NCBI RefSeq assembly: GCF_016900655.1
Contig: NZ_JACJKH010000003.1
Location: 1-64,000 of the forward strand
Reading direction: 5' to 3'
DNA from: Drancourtella massiliensis
GTDB lineage: Bacteria > Bacillota > Clostridia > Lachnospirales > Lachnospiraceae
DNA: 64,000 nt
Shown here: positions 56,498-64,000 of the stretch, piece by piece
Position numbering within the stretch: the first letter of the stretch is position 1
Layout of the letters: each line of letters starts with the position of its first letter
Translations under genes and position numbers: made by a program
Notes under the pieces: generated by a model
Databases searched by the model: none
What the model was told of the DNA's origin: nothing
Seen by the model: the letters and a program-made list of their open reading frames with translations, nothing else

Positions 56498-57031
56498 ATG
56501 ATATTTATAGAAACAGATCGTCTGAAACTACGCAATGTCAAGGCGAAAGATGCAGCAATTATGCACGATTATCGCAATAATGAAATCTGCACCCGCTATC
56601 AGCGTGGACAAACAAAGGACTACGATGGGATTGCTGCCCTGGTGGAACGCCGTAAAGATGATATCCTGTCTGTTGACAGTCCGGCCATGATAGCAGTTGC
56701 ATTCAAGGATACCGATGAGATGATAGGTGAAATCGTGGTTATGCCTGGTGATGGTGTGATTAGCCTTGGATATACTATTTCCTACAAATATCACCGAAAG
56801 GGATACGCATTTGAAGCATTATCAGCCCTGATCAATCTGCTGCATGAGCAATATCCAAAGTGGAAATTTGTCAGTCTTACTGAGCCGGAAAATGTACCTA
56901 GTATGGCCTTGCTGAAAAAGCTGGGATACAAGGATGCTGGATATGATACTGGCACAGAATCTCAAATATTTGAAAAATGGACAGGATCAGCGGCAACGGA
57001 AGGACCAGAGGGGATTCCACAGAATTTATAG
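56498..57031 (+). CDS. GNAT family N-acetyltransferase
   Basis: A 177-residue acetyltransferase starting MIFIETDRLKLRNVKAKDAA, the RimJ/RimL-type start, and showing the acetyl-CoA loop in IVVMPGDGVISLGYTISYKYHRKGYAFEA (motif A, GYxxxYKYHRKGYA-like). The ATG at 56498 follows AGAAAGGA; upstream in-frame codons lie in a hydrophobic stretch without a site. Substrate unknown. Confidence 0.88.
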   Translation: MIFIETDRLKLRNVKAKDAAIMHDYRNNEICTRYQRGQTKDYDGIAALVERRKDDILSVDSPAMIAVAFKDTDEMIGEIVVMPGDGVISLGYTISYKYHRKGYAFEALSALINLLHEQYPKWKFVSLTEPENVPSMALLKKLGYKDAGYDTGTESQIFEKWTGSAATEGPEGIPQNL

Positions 57032-57053
57032 CAGTTGGCGGAGGTGGATAAAA

Positions 57054-58031
57054 TTGACGACAAAAGAAAGTATTCTTGCTCTGTTTGAAGAGCAGAGGGG
57101 AGTTTATTTTTCAGGCGAAGAGATTGCAGCCAGGCTTGCGGTTTCACGGGCGGCAGTATGGAAAGCGGTGAACGGCCTTCGAAAAGAAGGTTACGAAATT
57201 GACGCAGTCTCAAACAAGGGCTACCGTCTTGCGGCCGATACGGATATTTTATCTACACAGGGAATTGAAAAATATCAGGATCCTGTCTGCCGGACATTGA
57301 ACTTATGCGTTCTGCCGGAGGCAGAATCTACCAATACGCTTCTCAGGGAAAAGGCAAATGCAGGAGCGCCGGAAGGGACTGTAATCCTTGCCAACACCCA
57401 GACAAAAGGACGGGGGAGGAGGGGCCGGAGTTTCTATTCTCCGGCAGACACCGGTCTCTATCTGAGTATCCTGTTAAGGCCGGATGGAATGACACCGGAT
57501 CAGGCGGTGAAGATCACGACAATGGCTGCTGTCGCTGTATGCGAAGCGGTAGAGGAGATTTCCGGAAAAGAGACCTGGATCAAGTGGGTCAATGATATTT
57601 ATCAGGAAGGACGGAAGATCAGCGGAATTCTTACAGAGGCTTCAGTCAGTATGGAAAATGGAAGTGTAGAATCGGTGATTCTGGGAATCGGAATCAATGT
57701 TTACCCGCCGGAGAGTGGATTCCCGGAAGATATCAGAGAAACTGCAGGATCCGTTTTTGACGGGAAGCAAAATGATGGAAAGAACCGGCTGGCCGCCGGA
57801 GTTCTGAATTATTTTTTTAAAGAATATGAGAGGATAGACCGTACTGATTATGTGGAAAAGTACCGTGCAAAAAGTCTCGTAGTGGGGAAAGAGATCACGA
57901 TACTGTCCCCGTCCGGCGACAGAAACGCAACGGCGCTGGATGTGGACCAGGACTGCCATTTGATTGTGCAGTATGAAAATGGACAGACAGAACGGCTGTC
58001 CTCCGGGGAGATCAGTATCCGGCTTTCATAA
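57054..58031 (+). CDS. birA: Bifunctional biotin ligase/repressor BirA
   Basis: A 325-residue enzyme joining biotin to acetyl-CoA carboxylase or other biotin carriers, and repressing biotin genes. The N-terminal winged helix (10-60, AARLAVSRAAVWKAVNGLRK) precedes the ligase with biotin loop GRGRRGRSFYSP and KWVNDIY. The start is a TTG at 57054 behind GGAGGTGG; the open frame upstream overlaps the acetyltransferase. No biotin gene lies nearby. Confidence 0.94.
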   Translation: MTTKESILALFEEQRGVYFSGEEIAARLAVSRAAVWKAVNGLRKEGYEIDAVSNKGYRLAADTDILSTQGIEKYQDPVCRTLNLCVLPEAESTNTLLREKANAGAPEGTVILANTQTKGRGRRGRSFYSPADTGLYLSILLRPDGMTPDQAVKITTMAAVAVCEAVEEISGKETWIKWVNDIYQEGRKISGILTEASVSMENGSVESVILGIGINVYPPESGFPEDIRETAGSVFDGKQNDGKNRLAAGVLNYFFKEYERIDRTDYVEKYRAKSLVVGKEITILSPSGDRNATALDVDQDCHLIVQYENGQTERLSSGEISIRLS

Positions 58032-58100
58032 ACTGCTGCCGGAGCTGTGGGCATCAAATGAAAAGGCCGGGCAGGATGTGTCCGGCCTTCAGACGGTCAA

Positions 58101-58702
58101 TCAGTACCATCCAAATAGTGAAGAGTTCCCGTTCAGCCTGCTGATAGCAGAGAGCTCGGACGGAGTCAGTGCAAAATCCAGTACAGCCAGATTTTCTGCC
58201 ATTCGCTCCCGGTGAACGGACTTCGGAATCACGGCAATGCCATTCTGGATCAGATAACGAAGGGCAATCTGTCCGGATGTCTTGCCGTGCCTTGCGCCGA
58301 TTTCCTTCAGAACAGGTTCCGCAAAAATGTTTTTCCGTCCCGCAAAGCTTCTTTGAAGGCTTCATACATTTCCGGAGCGCTTTTATAGGGCTCGTGGATC
58401 AAGAGAAGATCAATATAATCGGTCTGCAGCTCATTCAGAGACTGTTCAATCCCCGATTTTGCTTTTTGGCAGGTCGTATTGGGACGGTATATTTTGGTTG
58501 TGAGAAAGAGTTCTTCTCGGGGAATTCCACTTTCTTTGACTGCACATCCGACAATATACTCATTTTCATACATCTGGGCTGTATCGATCAGCCGTTAACC
58601 AAGATCCAGCGCAGTCAGGATGCTCTGTTTTCCCGCTTCCCCGCGGATATCCCAGGTGCCAAAGCCGATCATGGGCATCCGAACGTTATTATTTAAGGTC
58701 AT
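58101..58702 (-). pseudogene. Aldo/keto reductase, decayed
   Basis: The ATG at 58702 begins MTLNNNVRMPMIGFGTWDIR, the AKR start. After 35 codons the frame has a TAA (at about 58595) where relatives have Tyr of LGYRLIDTAQ, and continues in frame through YENEYIVG, the DYIDLLLIH motif and LRDGK. There, near 58330, it loses about 70 residues plus the frame and resumes as IFAEPVLKEIG, LRYLIQNGIAVIPKSVH and NSSLFGWY. It is non-functional by nonsense and by deletion. Family identity is secure. Confidence 0.85.
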
Positions 58703-58839
58703 ATCATTCAAAATCGATCCCCCGTTTTCTGAATTGTTTTCTGCATTTATTATACAGAAAGCGGAGGAGTCTGTAAAATATCCAATACTTATATCATGAT
58801 ATGCAAAATGGGAATATCACCACGAATTTATATAAGCCT

Positions 58840-59391
58840 CTAGCGAATAGATTTCCCAAGCTCGTAAGCCTGCCCAAGTTCCGGTTTGCCGTCGATATCA
58901 CCGATATCGCCATTTCCGCCGGCAAGGACGTGGCCGAGATTTTCCCATTTGAGATGTTTCAGCAGATGGTCATAGTAGAGAAGGACATCTTCAAATCCAT
59001 TTCCTTCCGCGGCCATCAAAAGCGCGGATGCACGTCCGTGTCCTCTGAGAAGGTTGCCCTCCCCTTCTTCCAGGGCAAACAGACGGTCCACAGCGGTCCG
59101 AAGCTGGCCGCTCATGTTCCAGTAATACAATGGCGAAGCCAGTACGATCACATCACAGTCCCGGACAGCCGGATAGATCTGATTCATATCGTCCTGCTGA
59201 ACACAAGGACAGTCCTTGCTGCTGTGCCCGCCAAAACATCCCCTGCATCCATGGATGTTCATGCCCCCAAGAAAGAATTCGGTGACCGTGTTGCCGGAGG
59301 CTTCGGCGCCTTCTGTAAATGATTTTACAAGAGCTGATGTGTTGCCCTTTTTGCGAGGGCTTCCGTTTAAGATTACAATTTTTTTACTCAT
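58840..59391 (-). CDS. Flavodoxin-fold NAD(P)H-dependent oxidoreductase
   Basis: A 183-residue FMN-binding reductase, with the N-terminal ILNGSPRKKGNTSALVKSF phosphate loop, CRGCFGG and CVQQDDMNQIYPAV, and the isoalloxazine-side LASPLYYWNMSGQLRTAVDR. It reduces quinones or disulfide/flavin substrates. Its ATG at 59391 follows AGGAG with 6-nt spacing, just downstream of a similar gene (59424-59969), from which it probably arose by duplication. Confidence 0.87.
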   Translation of the reverse strand: MSKKIVILNGSPRKKGNTSALVKSFTEGAEASGNTVTEFFLGGMNIHGCRGCFGGHSSKDCPCVQQDDMNQIYPAVRDCDVIVLASPLYYWNMSGQLRTAVDRLFALEEGEGNLLRGHGRASALLMAAEGNGFEDVLLYYDHLLKHLKWENLGHVLAGGNGDIGDIDGKPELGQAYELGKSIR

Positions 59392-59423
59392 TTCATTTTC
59401 TCCTTCATCATGATTGATATTGA

Positions 59424-59969
59424 TCAGATCTTATCTGCCAGTGCAGCCGCCTGCTGACATCCATCTGTCTTTTCAATGTCTCCGGTATTTAAGACGCCAG
59501 GTGCAAGCACTTCCCCGACCATCTGCCATTTGAGCAGGGCAGCGGAACGTTCAATCGGAATCCGGACGCCGTCCAGGACTGAGAGATCATCCTCCTCACA
59601 GCAGGCAATCAGCGCGCACTCTTTTCCGGCAATATCTTTTCCGGCAACACAGAATGAATAAAGCTTGTCGATGACTCCCTTGATCTGTGCCGGAATGGAA
59701 TACCAGTATACCGGCATGGTGAACACAACAGCGTCCGCTTCCAGAACAGCCGGAGCAATCTTATTGAAATCATCATCAAAGGAACATGCCTTTCCTGACT
59801 TGAAGCACGTCTCGCAGGCATGGCATCCGCCCACATTCATCATGGCTGCATCGAATCTCGTGACAGTGTGTCCTTTTGCTTCTGCAGCTTTGATAAACGC
59901 ATCCGTCATGGCAAAACTGTTTCCGGTCTTCCGTGGGCTCCCTGTAATTATAACAATTTTTTTACTCAT
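59424..59969 (-). CDS. Flavodoxin-fold NAD(P)H-dependent oxidoreductase, paralogue
   Basis: A 181-residue protein with VIITGSPRKTGNSFAMTDAF, GGCHACETCFKSGKAC and FTMPVYWYSIPAQIKGVIDK, the same fold as its neighbour. The ATG at 59969 follows AGGAGG; the upstream extension of the open frame to 60161 lies in the intergenic and HxlR gene region. It is divergent from the HxlR regulator, which in many Firmicutes controls such reductases in response to electrophiles or redox stress. Confidence 0.88.
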   Translation of the reverse strand: MSKKIVIITGSPRKTGNSFAMTDAFIKAAEAKGHTVTRFDAAMMNVGGCHACETCFKSGKACSFDDDFNKIAPAVLEADAVVFTMPVYWYSIPAQIKGVIDKLYSFCVAGKDIAGKECALIACCEEDDLSVLDGVRIPIERSAALLKWQMVGEVLAPGVLNTGDIEKTDGCQQAAALADKI

Positions 59970-60074
59970 CTTTTTTCCTCCTGTTTTCATAAAATCTGGC
60001 TGGTTTAATTCGGAATAAGAATTGACTTTCCACATTCCTGATACTATAATCATAACAAGTGTTGATAAGAAAAC

Positions 60075-60101
60075 AAGTACGCACATAAAAGTGCGATACT
60101 T
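60075..60101. promoter_or_regulatory. Dyad between the flavodoxin-fold gene and the HxlR gene
   Basis: AAGTACGCAC and GTGCGATACTT form an imperfect dyad around ATAAAA, and a further GTAC-containing repeat (ACTTACAGTACAG) follows. HxlR-type regulators bind GTAC-rich sites, so this is the likely operator for both divergent promoters. Confidence 0.5.
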
Positions 60102-60139
60102 ACAGTACAGTAGGGTACTTACCCAAAGGAGAGTGTGAA

Positions 60140-60472
60140 ATGGGAACACGATGTATTTCAAATGAATGTCTCAGTACGACAGGTTTCAGCTATACATTAT
60201 CGTTGATTAACGGAAAATATAAGATGACCATCCTTTATACATTGATGGAATTCGGTGTGGTTCGGTTTAATGAAATGAAAAAATATATTGGAGGAATCTC
60301 CTATAAGACACTCAGCTCCACGCTGAAGGAACTGGAAGCGGATCAGCTTGTCCACAGGGAGGAGTACCCGCAGATCCCGCCGAAGGTGGAGTACAGCCTG
60401 ACAGAGCGGGGCAAATCGTTGATCCCGATTTTGGATGGGATGTGTGAATGGGGAGACCAAAATCGGTTATAA
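60140..60472 (+). CDS. HxlR family transcriptional regulator
   Basis: A 110-residue winged helix protein (LINGKYKMTILYTLMEFGVVRFNEMKK, then SYKTLSSTLKELEADQLVHREEYPQIPPKVEYSLTERG). It keeps the Cys near the N-terminus (NECLS) that reacts with electrophiles in HypR-type members. It is divergent from the reductase operon and probably controls it. Confidence 0.93.
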   Translation: MGTRCISNECLSTTGFSYTLSLINGKYKMTILYTLMEFGVVRFNEMKKYIGGISYKTLSSTLKELEADQLVHREEYPQIPPKVEYSLTERGKSLIPILDGMCEWGDQNRL

Positions 60473-60543
60473 GGAAACGGTCGGTCAGAGTCATTCTAAA
60501 GAAAATGCTCATCATGCTAAAATGAAGTGTGAGGAGGGGTAGG

Positions 60544-61110
60544 GTGAAATCTATTTATTTAAAAACGCCGGAAGTGGAGGAGCTTTATTATAGACAAAAA
60601 TGGATGATGGATCCGGAAACGATGTCATATAATGCAGGATATGATATGGAAATGGAGGGCTATGATAAAGTGTCTGGAACAATCTGCAAAACAGATGAGC
60701 AGATGCAGGAGTGGTATAAAAAATGGACGAAGTCTCACAATAGATATATTGCATATATTTATGATGCAGAGATGAAAATACCGGTGGGCGAAGTATATTT
60801 TCAGCATGATGAAAATAGCAGGGAATACGAAATTGGAATTGTAATTGCTTCCCAATACAGGGGTAAAGGTTATGCATATCCAGCACTGTTAAGTCTGCAA
60901 AAAGTAGCTTTTGAAGAAAACGAGGCGGAGATACTGTCTGACTGGTTCCCGGAGGATCGTTTCGAAGCCGTAAAGTTGTTTCGGAAAGCGGGCTTTCTTC
61001 CAACAGATATCAGGAGAAAGGAACTCGTTTTCGGGCAGGAAAAAGAAGCGGTGAAATATTTACTGACGAAAGAGCAATATGAGCAGAGAAAGATGAAGCA
61101 GGAAATTTGA
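60544..61110 (+). CDS. GNAT family N-acetyltransferase
   Basis: A 188-residue acetyltransferase from a GTG at 60544 behind GAGGAGGGG. The acetyl-CoA motif GIVIASQYRGKGYAYPALLSL lies near residue 100 and a small C-terminal extension follows the last strand. It is unlike the one at 56498 beyond family level. Substrate unknown. Confidence 0.85.
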   Translation: MKSIYLKTPEVEELYYRQKWMMDPETMSYNAGYDMEMEGYDKVSGTICKTDEQMQEWYKKWTKSHNRYIAYIYDAEMKIPVGEVYFQHDENSREYEIGIVIASQYRGKGYAYPALLSLQKVAFEENEAEILSDWFPEDRFEAVKLFRKAGFLPTDIRRKELVFGQEKEAVKYLLTKEQYEQRKMKQEI

Positions 61111-61132
61111 TGCGAAAATCGCATCCTGCCTC

Positions 61133-61161
61133 TTGACTTTGAAAAACATAGTTGTTATATT
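61133..61161 (+). promoter_or_regulatory. Promoter of the DnaJ-like gene
   Basis: TTGACT (61133) and TATATT (61156) are 17 nt apart, a near-consensus vegetative promoter about 98 nt upstream of the ATG. Confidence 0.75.
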
Positions 61162-61185
61162 ATAAATAGAACAGACGACAAGATG

Positions 61186-61203
61186 CCCCGGATGAATCCG
61201 GGG
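61186..61203 (+). promoter_or_regulatory. Leader stem-loop of the DnaJ-like gene
   Basis: CCCCGGATGAATCCGGGG forms a seven-pair stem with a TGAA loop in the untranslated leader, followed by TATTTTC. It might attenuate or stabilise the mRNA. It is not a CIRCE element. Confidence 0.45.
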
Positions 61204-61258
61204 TATTTTCAAAGAAGATAGATAAAAGGATTGTTTTCAAAGCGGAGAGGGTGAGATT

Positions 61259-62254
61259 ATGGCAGCAAAGAGAGATTACTATGATGTACTTGGTGTCAGC
61301 AGAAATGCAGATGCATCAACAATTAAAAAAGCATACAGGAAACTTGCAAAGAAATATCATCCGGATACGAACCAGGGAGATGCCCGGGCAGAGCAGATGT
61401 TTAAAGAGGTAAATGAGGCTTATGATGTACTGGGAGATCCGAAGAAGAAGAAGATGTACGACCAGTTCGGCCATGCAGCATTTGATCAGAACGCGCAGGG
61501 AGCCGGGCAGGGCTTCAGTGGTTTTGGAGGTTTCGGCGGTCAGAACGGCGGCTACCGGGAGTTCCATTTCGAAGGCGGAAATATGGATGATCTTTTCGGA
61601 GATATCTTTGGAGGTATGTTCGGCGGAAGCGGCAGCAGAAGTAATAGCGGCTTCAGTGGCTTCCACAGCCAGGGATTTGGAGGCCGTTCCTATCAGAGCA
61701 GAGGACAGGATATCCATACAGAGATTTCGGTCAGCTTTGATGAAGCCGCATTTGGATGCGATAAGATGATCCGGCTTCAGAAAGAGGACGGTTCCATTCA
61801 GACGCTGCAGGTACACATTCCGGAAGGAATGGAGGACGGCAAGAGCATCCGGCTTCGCGGCAAGGGAGCGCCGGGAACGGGCGGCGGCCAGCCGGGAGAT
61901 CTGTTTATGAAGGTTCATGTAGGAACACGTCCGGGATTTGAACGGAAGGGATCCGATATTTATACAACGGTTCAGGTGCCGTTTACCACAGCGGTTTTCG
62001 GCGGAGAAGTTATGGTGGAGACCCTGACAGGGCGTGTGCTCTGCAAAATCAGGAAGGGAACCCAGTCCGGTTCCAGGATCCGGCTGAAAGGAAAAGGTGT
62101 TGCTTCCATGAACCAGCCGTCCGTACACGGTGATCAGTATGTGACGGTACAGATCCAGGTTCCGACGTCCTTAAGTCCGGAGGCGGAGCAGAAGCTTCGG
62201 GAATATGAGGCGGCCTGTAAAGGCGGGAGGAGAAGAGGAAACTCCGCGGCATAA
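61259..62254 (+). CDS. DnaJ/CbpA-type J-domain co-chaperone
   Basis: A 331-residue type B Hsp40. The J-domain (1-70) has the HPD tripeptide in YHPDTNQGD; a Gly/Phe-rich region (80-145) follows; the C-terminal substrate-binding domains (about 155-325) lack the zinc finger of DnaJ. It recruits DnaK and stimulates its ATPase. It is not next to dnaK or grpE, so it is an accessory co-chaperone. Confidence 0.93.
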   Translation: MAAKRDYYDVLGVSRNADASTIKKAYRKLAKKYHPDTNQGDARAEQMFKEVNEAYDVLGDPKKKKMYDQFGHAAFDQNAQGAGQGFSGFGGFGGQNGGYREFHFEGGNMDDLFGDIFGGMFGGSGSRSNSGFSGFHSQGFGGRSYQSRGQDIHTEISVSFDEAAFGCDKMIRLQKEDGSIQTLQVHIPEGMEDGKSIRLRGKGAPGTGGGQPGDLFMKVHVGTRPGFERKGSDIYTTVQVPFTTAVFGGEVMVETLTGRVLCKIRKGTQSGSRIRLKGKGVASMNQPSVHGDQYVTVQIQVPTSLSPEAEQKLREYEAACKGGRRRGNSAA

Positions 62255-62305
62255 AGCCTGATGATAACCGGCAAATGAAAATCTGATTATGAATAAAAGG
62301 GGAAA

Positions 62306-62373
62306 CCGCCTCCTTCCTTCTTGCAAGGGGAGCAGGGAAGGATTATACTGAATAAATCAGAGTAAGGAGGCGG
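62306..62373 (+). promoter_or_regulatory. Promoter and masked ribosome site before the amidohydrolase
   Basis: TTGCAA (62321) and TATACT (62344), 17 nt apart, form a promoter. CCGCCTCCTT (62306-62315) is the exact complement of AAGGAGGCGG (62364-62373), which is the ribosome site. A transcript from this promoter would start near 62356 and lack the complement; a readthrough transcript from the DnaJ gene would carry it and could hide the site. Confidence 0.55.
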
Positions 62374-62378
62374 CAGAT

Positions 62379-63974
62379 TTGAAAGACTGTTTATTTGAAA
62401 ACGGAATTATTTTTACATCGGACGACACAAACCTTTATGCAGATGCCATACTTGTCTCGAACGGAATGATCCAATGGATTGGAAAGAAGGAGAATATTCC
62501 GGACGGGGATTATGAGCATGTGGATCTGAAAGGGGCTTGTGTCGTTCCTGGTTTTGTGGACGCGCATATGCATCCGGTGATGCTGGCAGATTTCAGCAAG
62601 AAGATTTCCGCCCTTCCGCCGGAAGTCCATTCGATTGAGGAATTAAAGGAGAAGATCCGTCAGGTGCGGGAGACGCAGCAGCCGGGTGAATGGATTGAAG
62701 GATGGGGGTACGATGAAGGCAAGTTTGAGGAGAAACGTTCGTTGAACCGTTATGATCTGGATCAGGGATGCAGCGATTCTCCGGTTTCCATCACAAGAAC
62801 ATGCGGACATATCCGCTGCGTGAACAGCAAAGCTCTGGAGATTGCCGGCATTACAAGGGATACGCCGGATCCGGAGGGCGGCGAGATCGAGAGGGATGCA
62901 TCCGGCGAGCCGACCGGTGTTTTAAAAGAAAATGCAAGAAATCTGGTGCTTCCGTTCATACCGAAAGAGAGCCACGATGATAAGGTGCAGAATCTGGTGG
63001 ATCTTGGAAATCTCCTGAAATCTCAGGGAATTGTGGCGGTCTGTGATATGGGAAATCTGGATAATGGCGACAATTTTCCGCTGTATCAGGAAGCAGCCAG
63101 GCGAGGATACTGCCAGGAGACGGCAATTTACTATATGTGGGATTATTTTGCGGACGATCCGGATTTTATCATTCCGGAAACACATCGGGATAAAAGCAGC
63201 CAGATTTTTGCGGCGGGACTTAAGCTGATTGGAGATGGAAGCGTCTCAGGAAGAACGGCCTGGATGGATAAGCCGTATCTTGGGACAACGGATGAATATG
63301 GAATTTCTACCTGTTCGGATTCATTGATGGAATCGGCCGTTGCTTTCTGTAAGAAGCATCATTGCCAGCTTTCCATGCATGCGATGGGAGGAAGCGCCAT
63401 CAGCCGTGTTGTAGACCGGGCATACCGGGAAGAGAACTGGATGGAAGACGACACTCCGTATGTACGGGTGGAGCACATCACAGACCCGGCGGCAGACAGT
63501 ATCCGAAAGGCGGCGGAAAAAGGAATGTTCTTTGTGACACAGCCGATTTTTATGTACGCGGAGATCGAAAGCTATCTCACCAATCTGGGAGAAGCGTGGA
63601 TGAAAACGTGTTATCCGGTCCGGACCATGCTGGATCAGGGAGTGCGGCTCTGTTTTTCCACGGATGCTCCGGCCACATCCTGGGCAGTACCGTCCGACCC
63701 GTTCCCGTGCCTGAAAGCAGCGGTGACACGGCGGGCCTATGACGATACCGACTGCGGGCAGGACCAGAGGGTGGATATCGAGACGGCAGTGAAACTGTAT
63801 ACAAGAGAATCCGCAAAGGCAGCAGGATTCCAGAAAATCGGGCAGTTAAAAGAAGGATATAAGGCTCACTTTGCGGTGTTAGACCGGAATCTGTTTGCAG
63901 TTCCGACGGAGGAGATTGACCAGGTCAAAGTGGAGACCCTCTATATAAATGGCAAGCGCGAATATCAACGGTAA
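62379..63974 (+). CDS. YtcJ-like amidohydrolase
   Basis: A 531-residue metal-dependent hydrolase of the amidohydrolase superfamily, YtcJ group. The HxH metal motif is VDAHMHPV near residue 60. Later residues include YVRVEHI and the Asp in CFSTDAPAT. Members act on exocyclic amides or related C-N bonds; the real substrate is unknown. Start is TTG at 62379 behind AAGGAGGCGG. It ends 26 nt before the window edge. Confidence 0.9.
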   Translation: MKDCLFENGIIFTSDDTNLYADAILVSNGMIQWIGKKENIPDGDYEHVDLKGACVVPGFVDAHMHPVMLADFSKKISALPPEVHSIEELKEKIRQVRETQQPGEWIEGWGYDEGKFEEKRSLNRYDLDQGCSDSPVSITRTCGHIRCVNSKALEIAGITRDTPDPEGGEIERDASGEPTGVLKENARNLVLPFIPKESHDDKVQNLVDLGNLLKSQGIVAVCDMGNLDNGDNFPLYQEAARRGYCQETAIYYMWDYFADDPDFIIPETHRDKSSQIFAAGLKLIGDGSVSGRTAWMDKPYLGTTDEYGISTCSDSLMESAVAFCKKHHCQLSMHAMGGSAISRVVDRAYREENWMEDDTPYVRVEHITDPAADSIRKAAEKGMFFVTQPIFMYAEIESYLTNLGEAWMKTCYPVRTMLDQGVRLCFSTDAPATSWAVPSDPFPCLKAAVTRRAYDDTDCGQDQRVDIETAVKLYTRESAKAAGFQKIGQLKEGYKAHFAVLDRNLFAVPTEEIDQVKVETLYINGKREYQR

Positions 63975-64000
63975 ATGATTAAAAAAGAAAAAGCTGAGGC

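Overview
The window reads as chromosomal DNA of a gut-type Clostridium relative, most likely a Lachnospiraceae member. Reasons: moderate GC, strong AGGAGG-type ribosome sites, frequent TTG/GTG starts, the gdpP-rplI-dnaB order, mutS2, an Opp-TldDE-M42 peptide operon, and tandem large serine recombinases of the kind common in that family. The species is not determined. No rRNA, tRNA or CRISPR was seen.

Region by region. 0-8.6 kb: an internally deleted glycosyltransferase remnant, an AraC regulator, a three-gene ABC-2 exporter, an MFS transporter divergent from a second AraC regulator, an XRE-type protein carrying a strict five-residue glycine repeat, and ogt. 8.8-15.8 kb: a site-2-type protease, a YesL-like protein, then the housekeeping run gdpP-rplI-dnaB and a MerR-like regulator. 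15.8-25.2 kb: a short 2x[4Fe-4S] ferredoxin, an orphan sugar-type binding lipoprotein, a two-component system, mutS2, an HtrA-like protein that has lost its catalytic His and Asp, yhaM and an RpiR regulator. 25.4-34.9 kb: peptide import (OppABCDF) together with TldD/TldE and an M42 aminopeptidase, read as one peptide-scavenging unit.

35.1-41.15 kb: rlmD, whose 3' end has a roughly 107-residue foreign-looking tail beginning at the conserved HVETVVLL motif. It is followed by an AT-rich island with a small XRE regulator, a SEFIR/TIR-like protein and a SIR2-like protein cut off by an IS5-like element. I read this as a decayed integrative element carrying an NAD-targeting anti-phage module. 41.2-47.9 kb: a RuBisCO-like protein, a SorC-type regulator, a KdgT-type permease, a DUF1537 acid-sugar kinase, a PdxA-like dehydrogenase and a histidine phosphatase, an acid-sugar catabolic cluster with two matching long dyad operators.

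47.9-54.9 kb: a mosaic mobile region with a 5' fragment of a group IIC intron placed directly after a terminator, a DDE transposase, the 3' remnant of a radical SAM gene, a small ORF, a frameshifted large serine recombinase and an intact second one overlapping it by 4 nt. The first recombinase shares its C-terminal module with the tail of rlmD. 54.9-64 kb: a membrane-anchored MerR-RDD regulator, two GNAT acetyltransferases, birA, a decayed aldo/keto reductase, two flavodoxin-fold reductases divergent from an HxlR regulator, a DnaJ/CbpA-like protein and a YtcJ-like amidohydrolase whose ribosome site has a perfect upstream complement.
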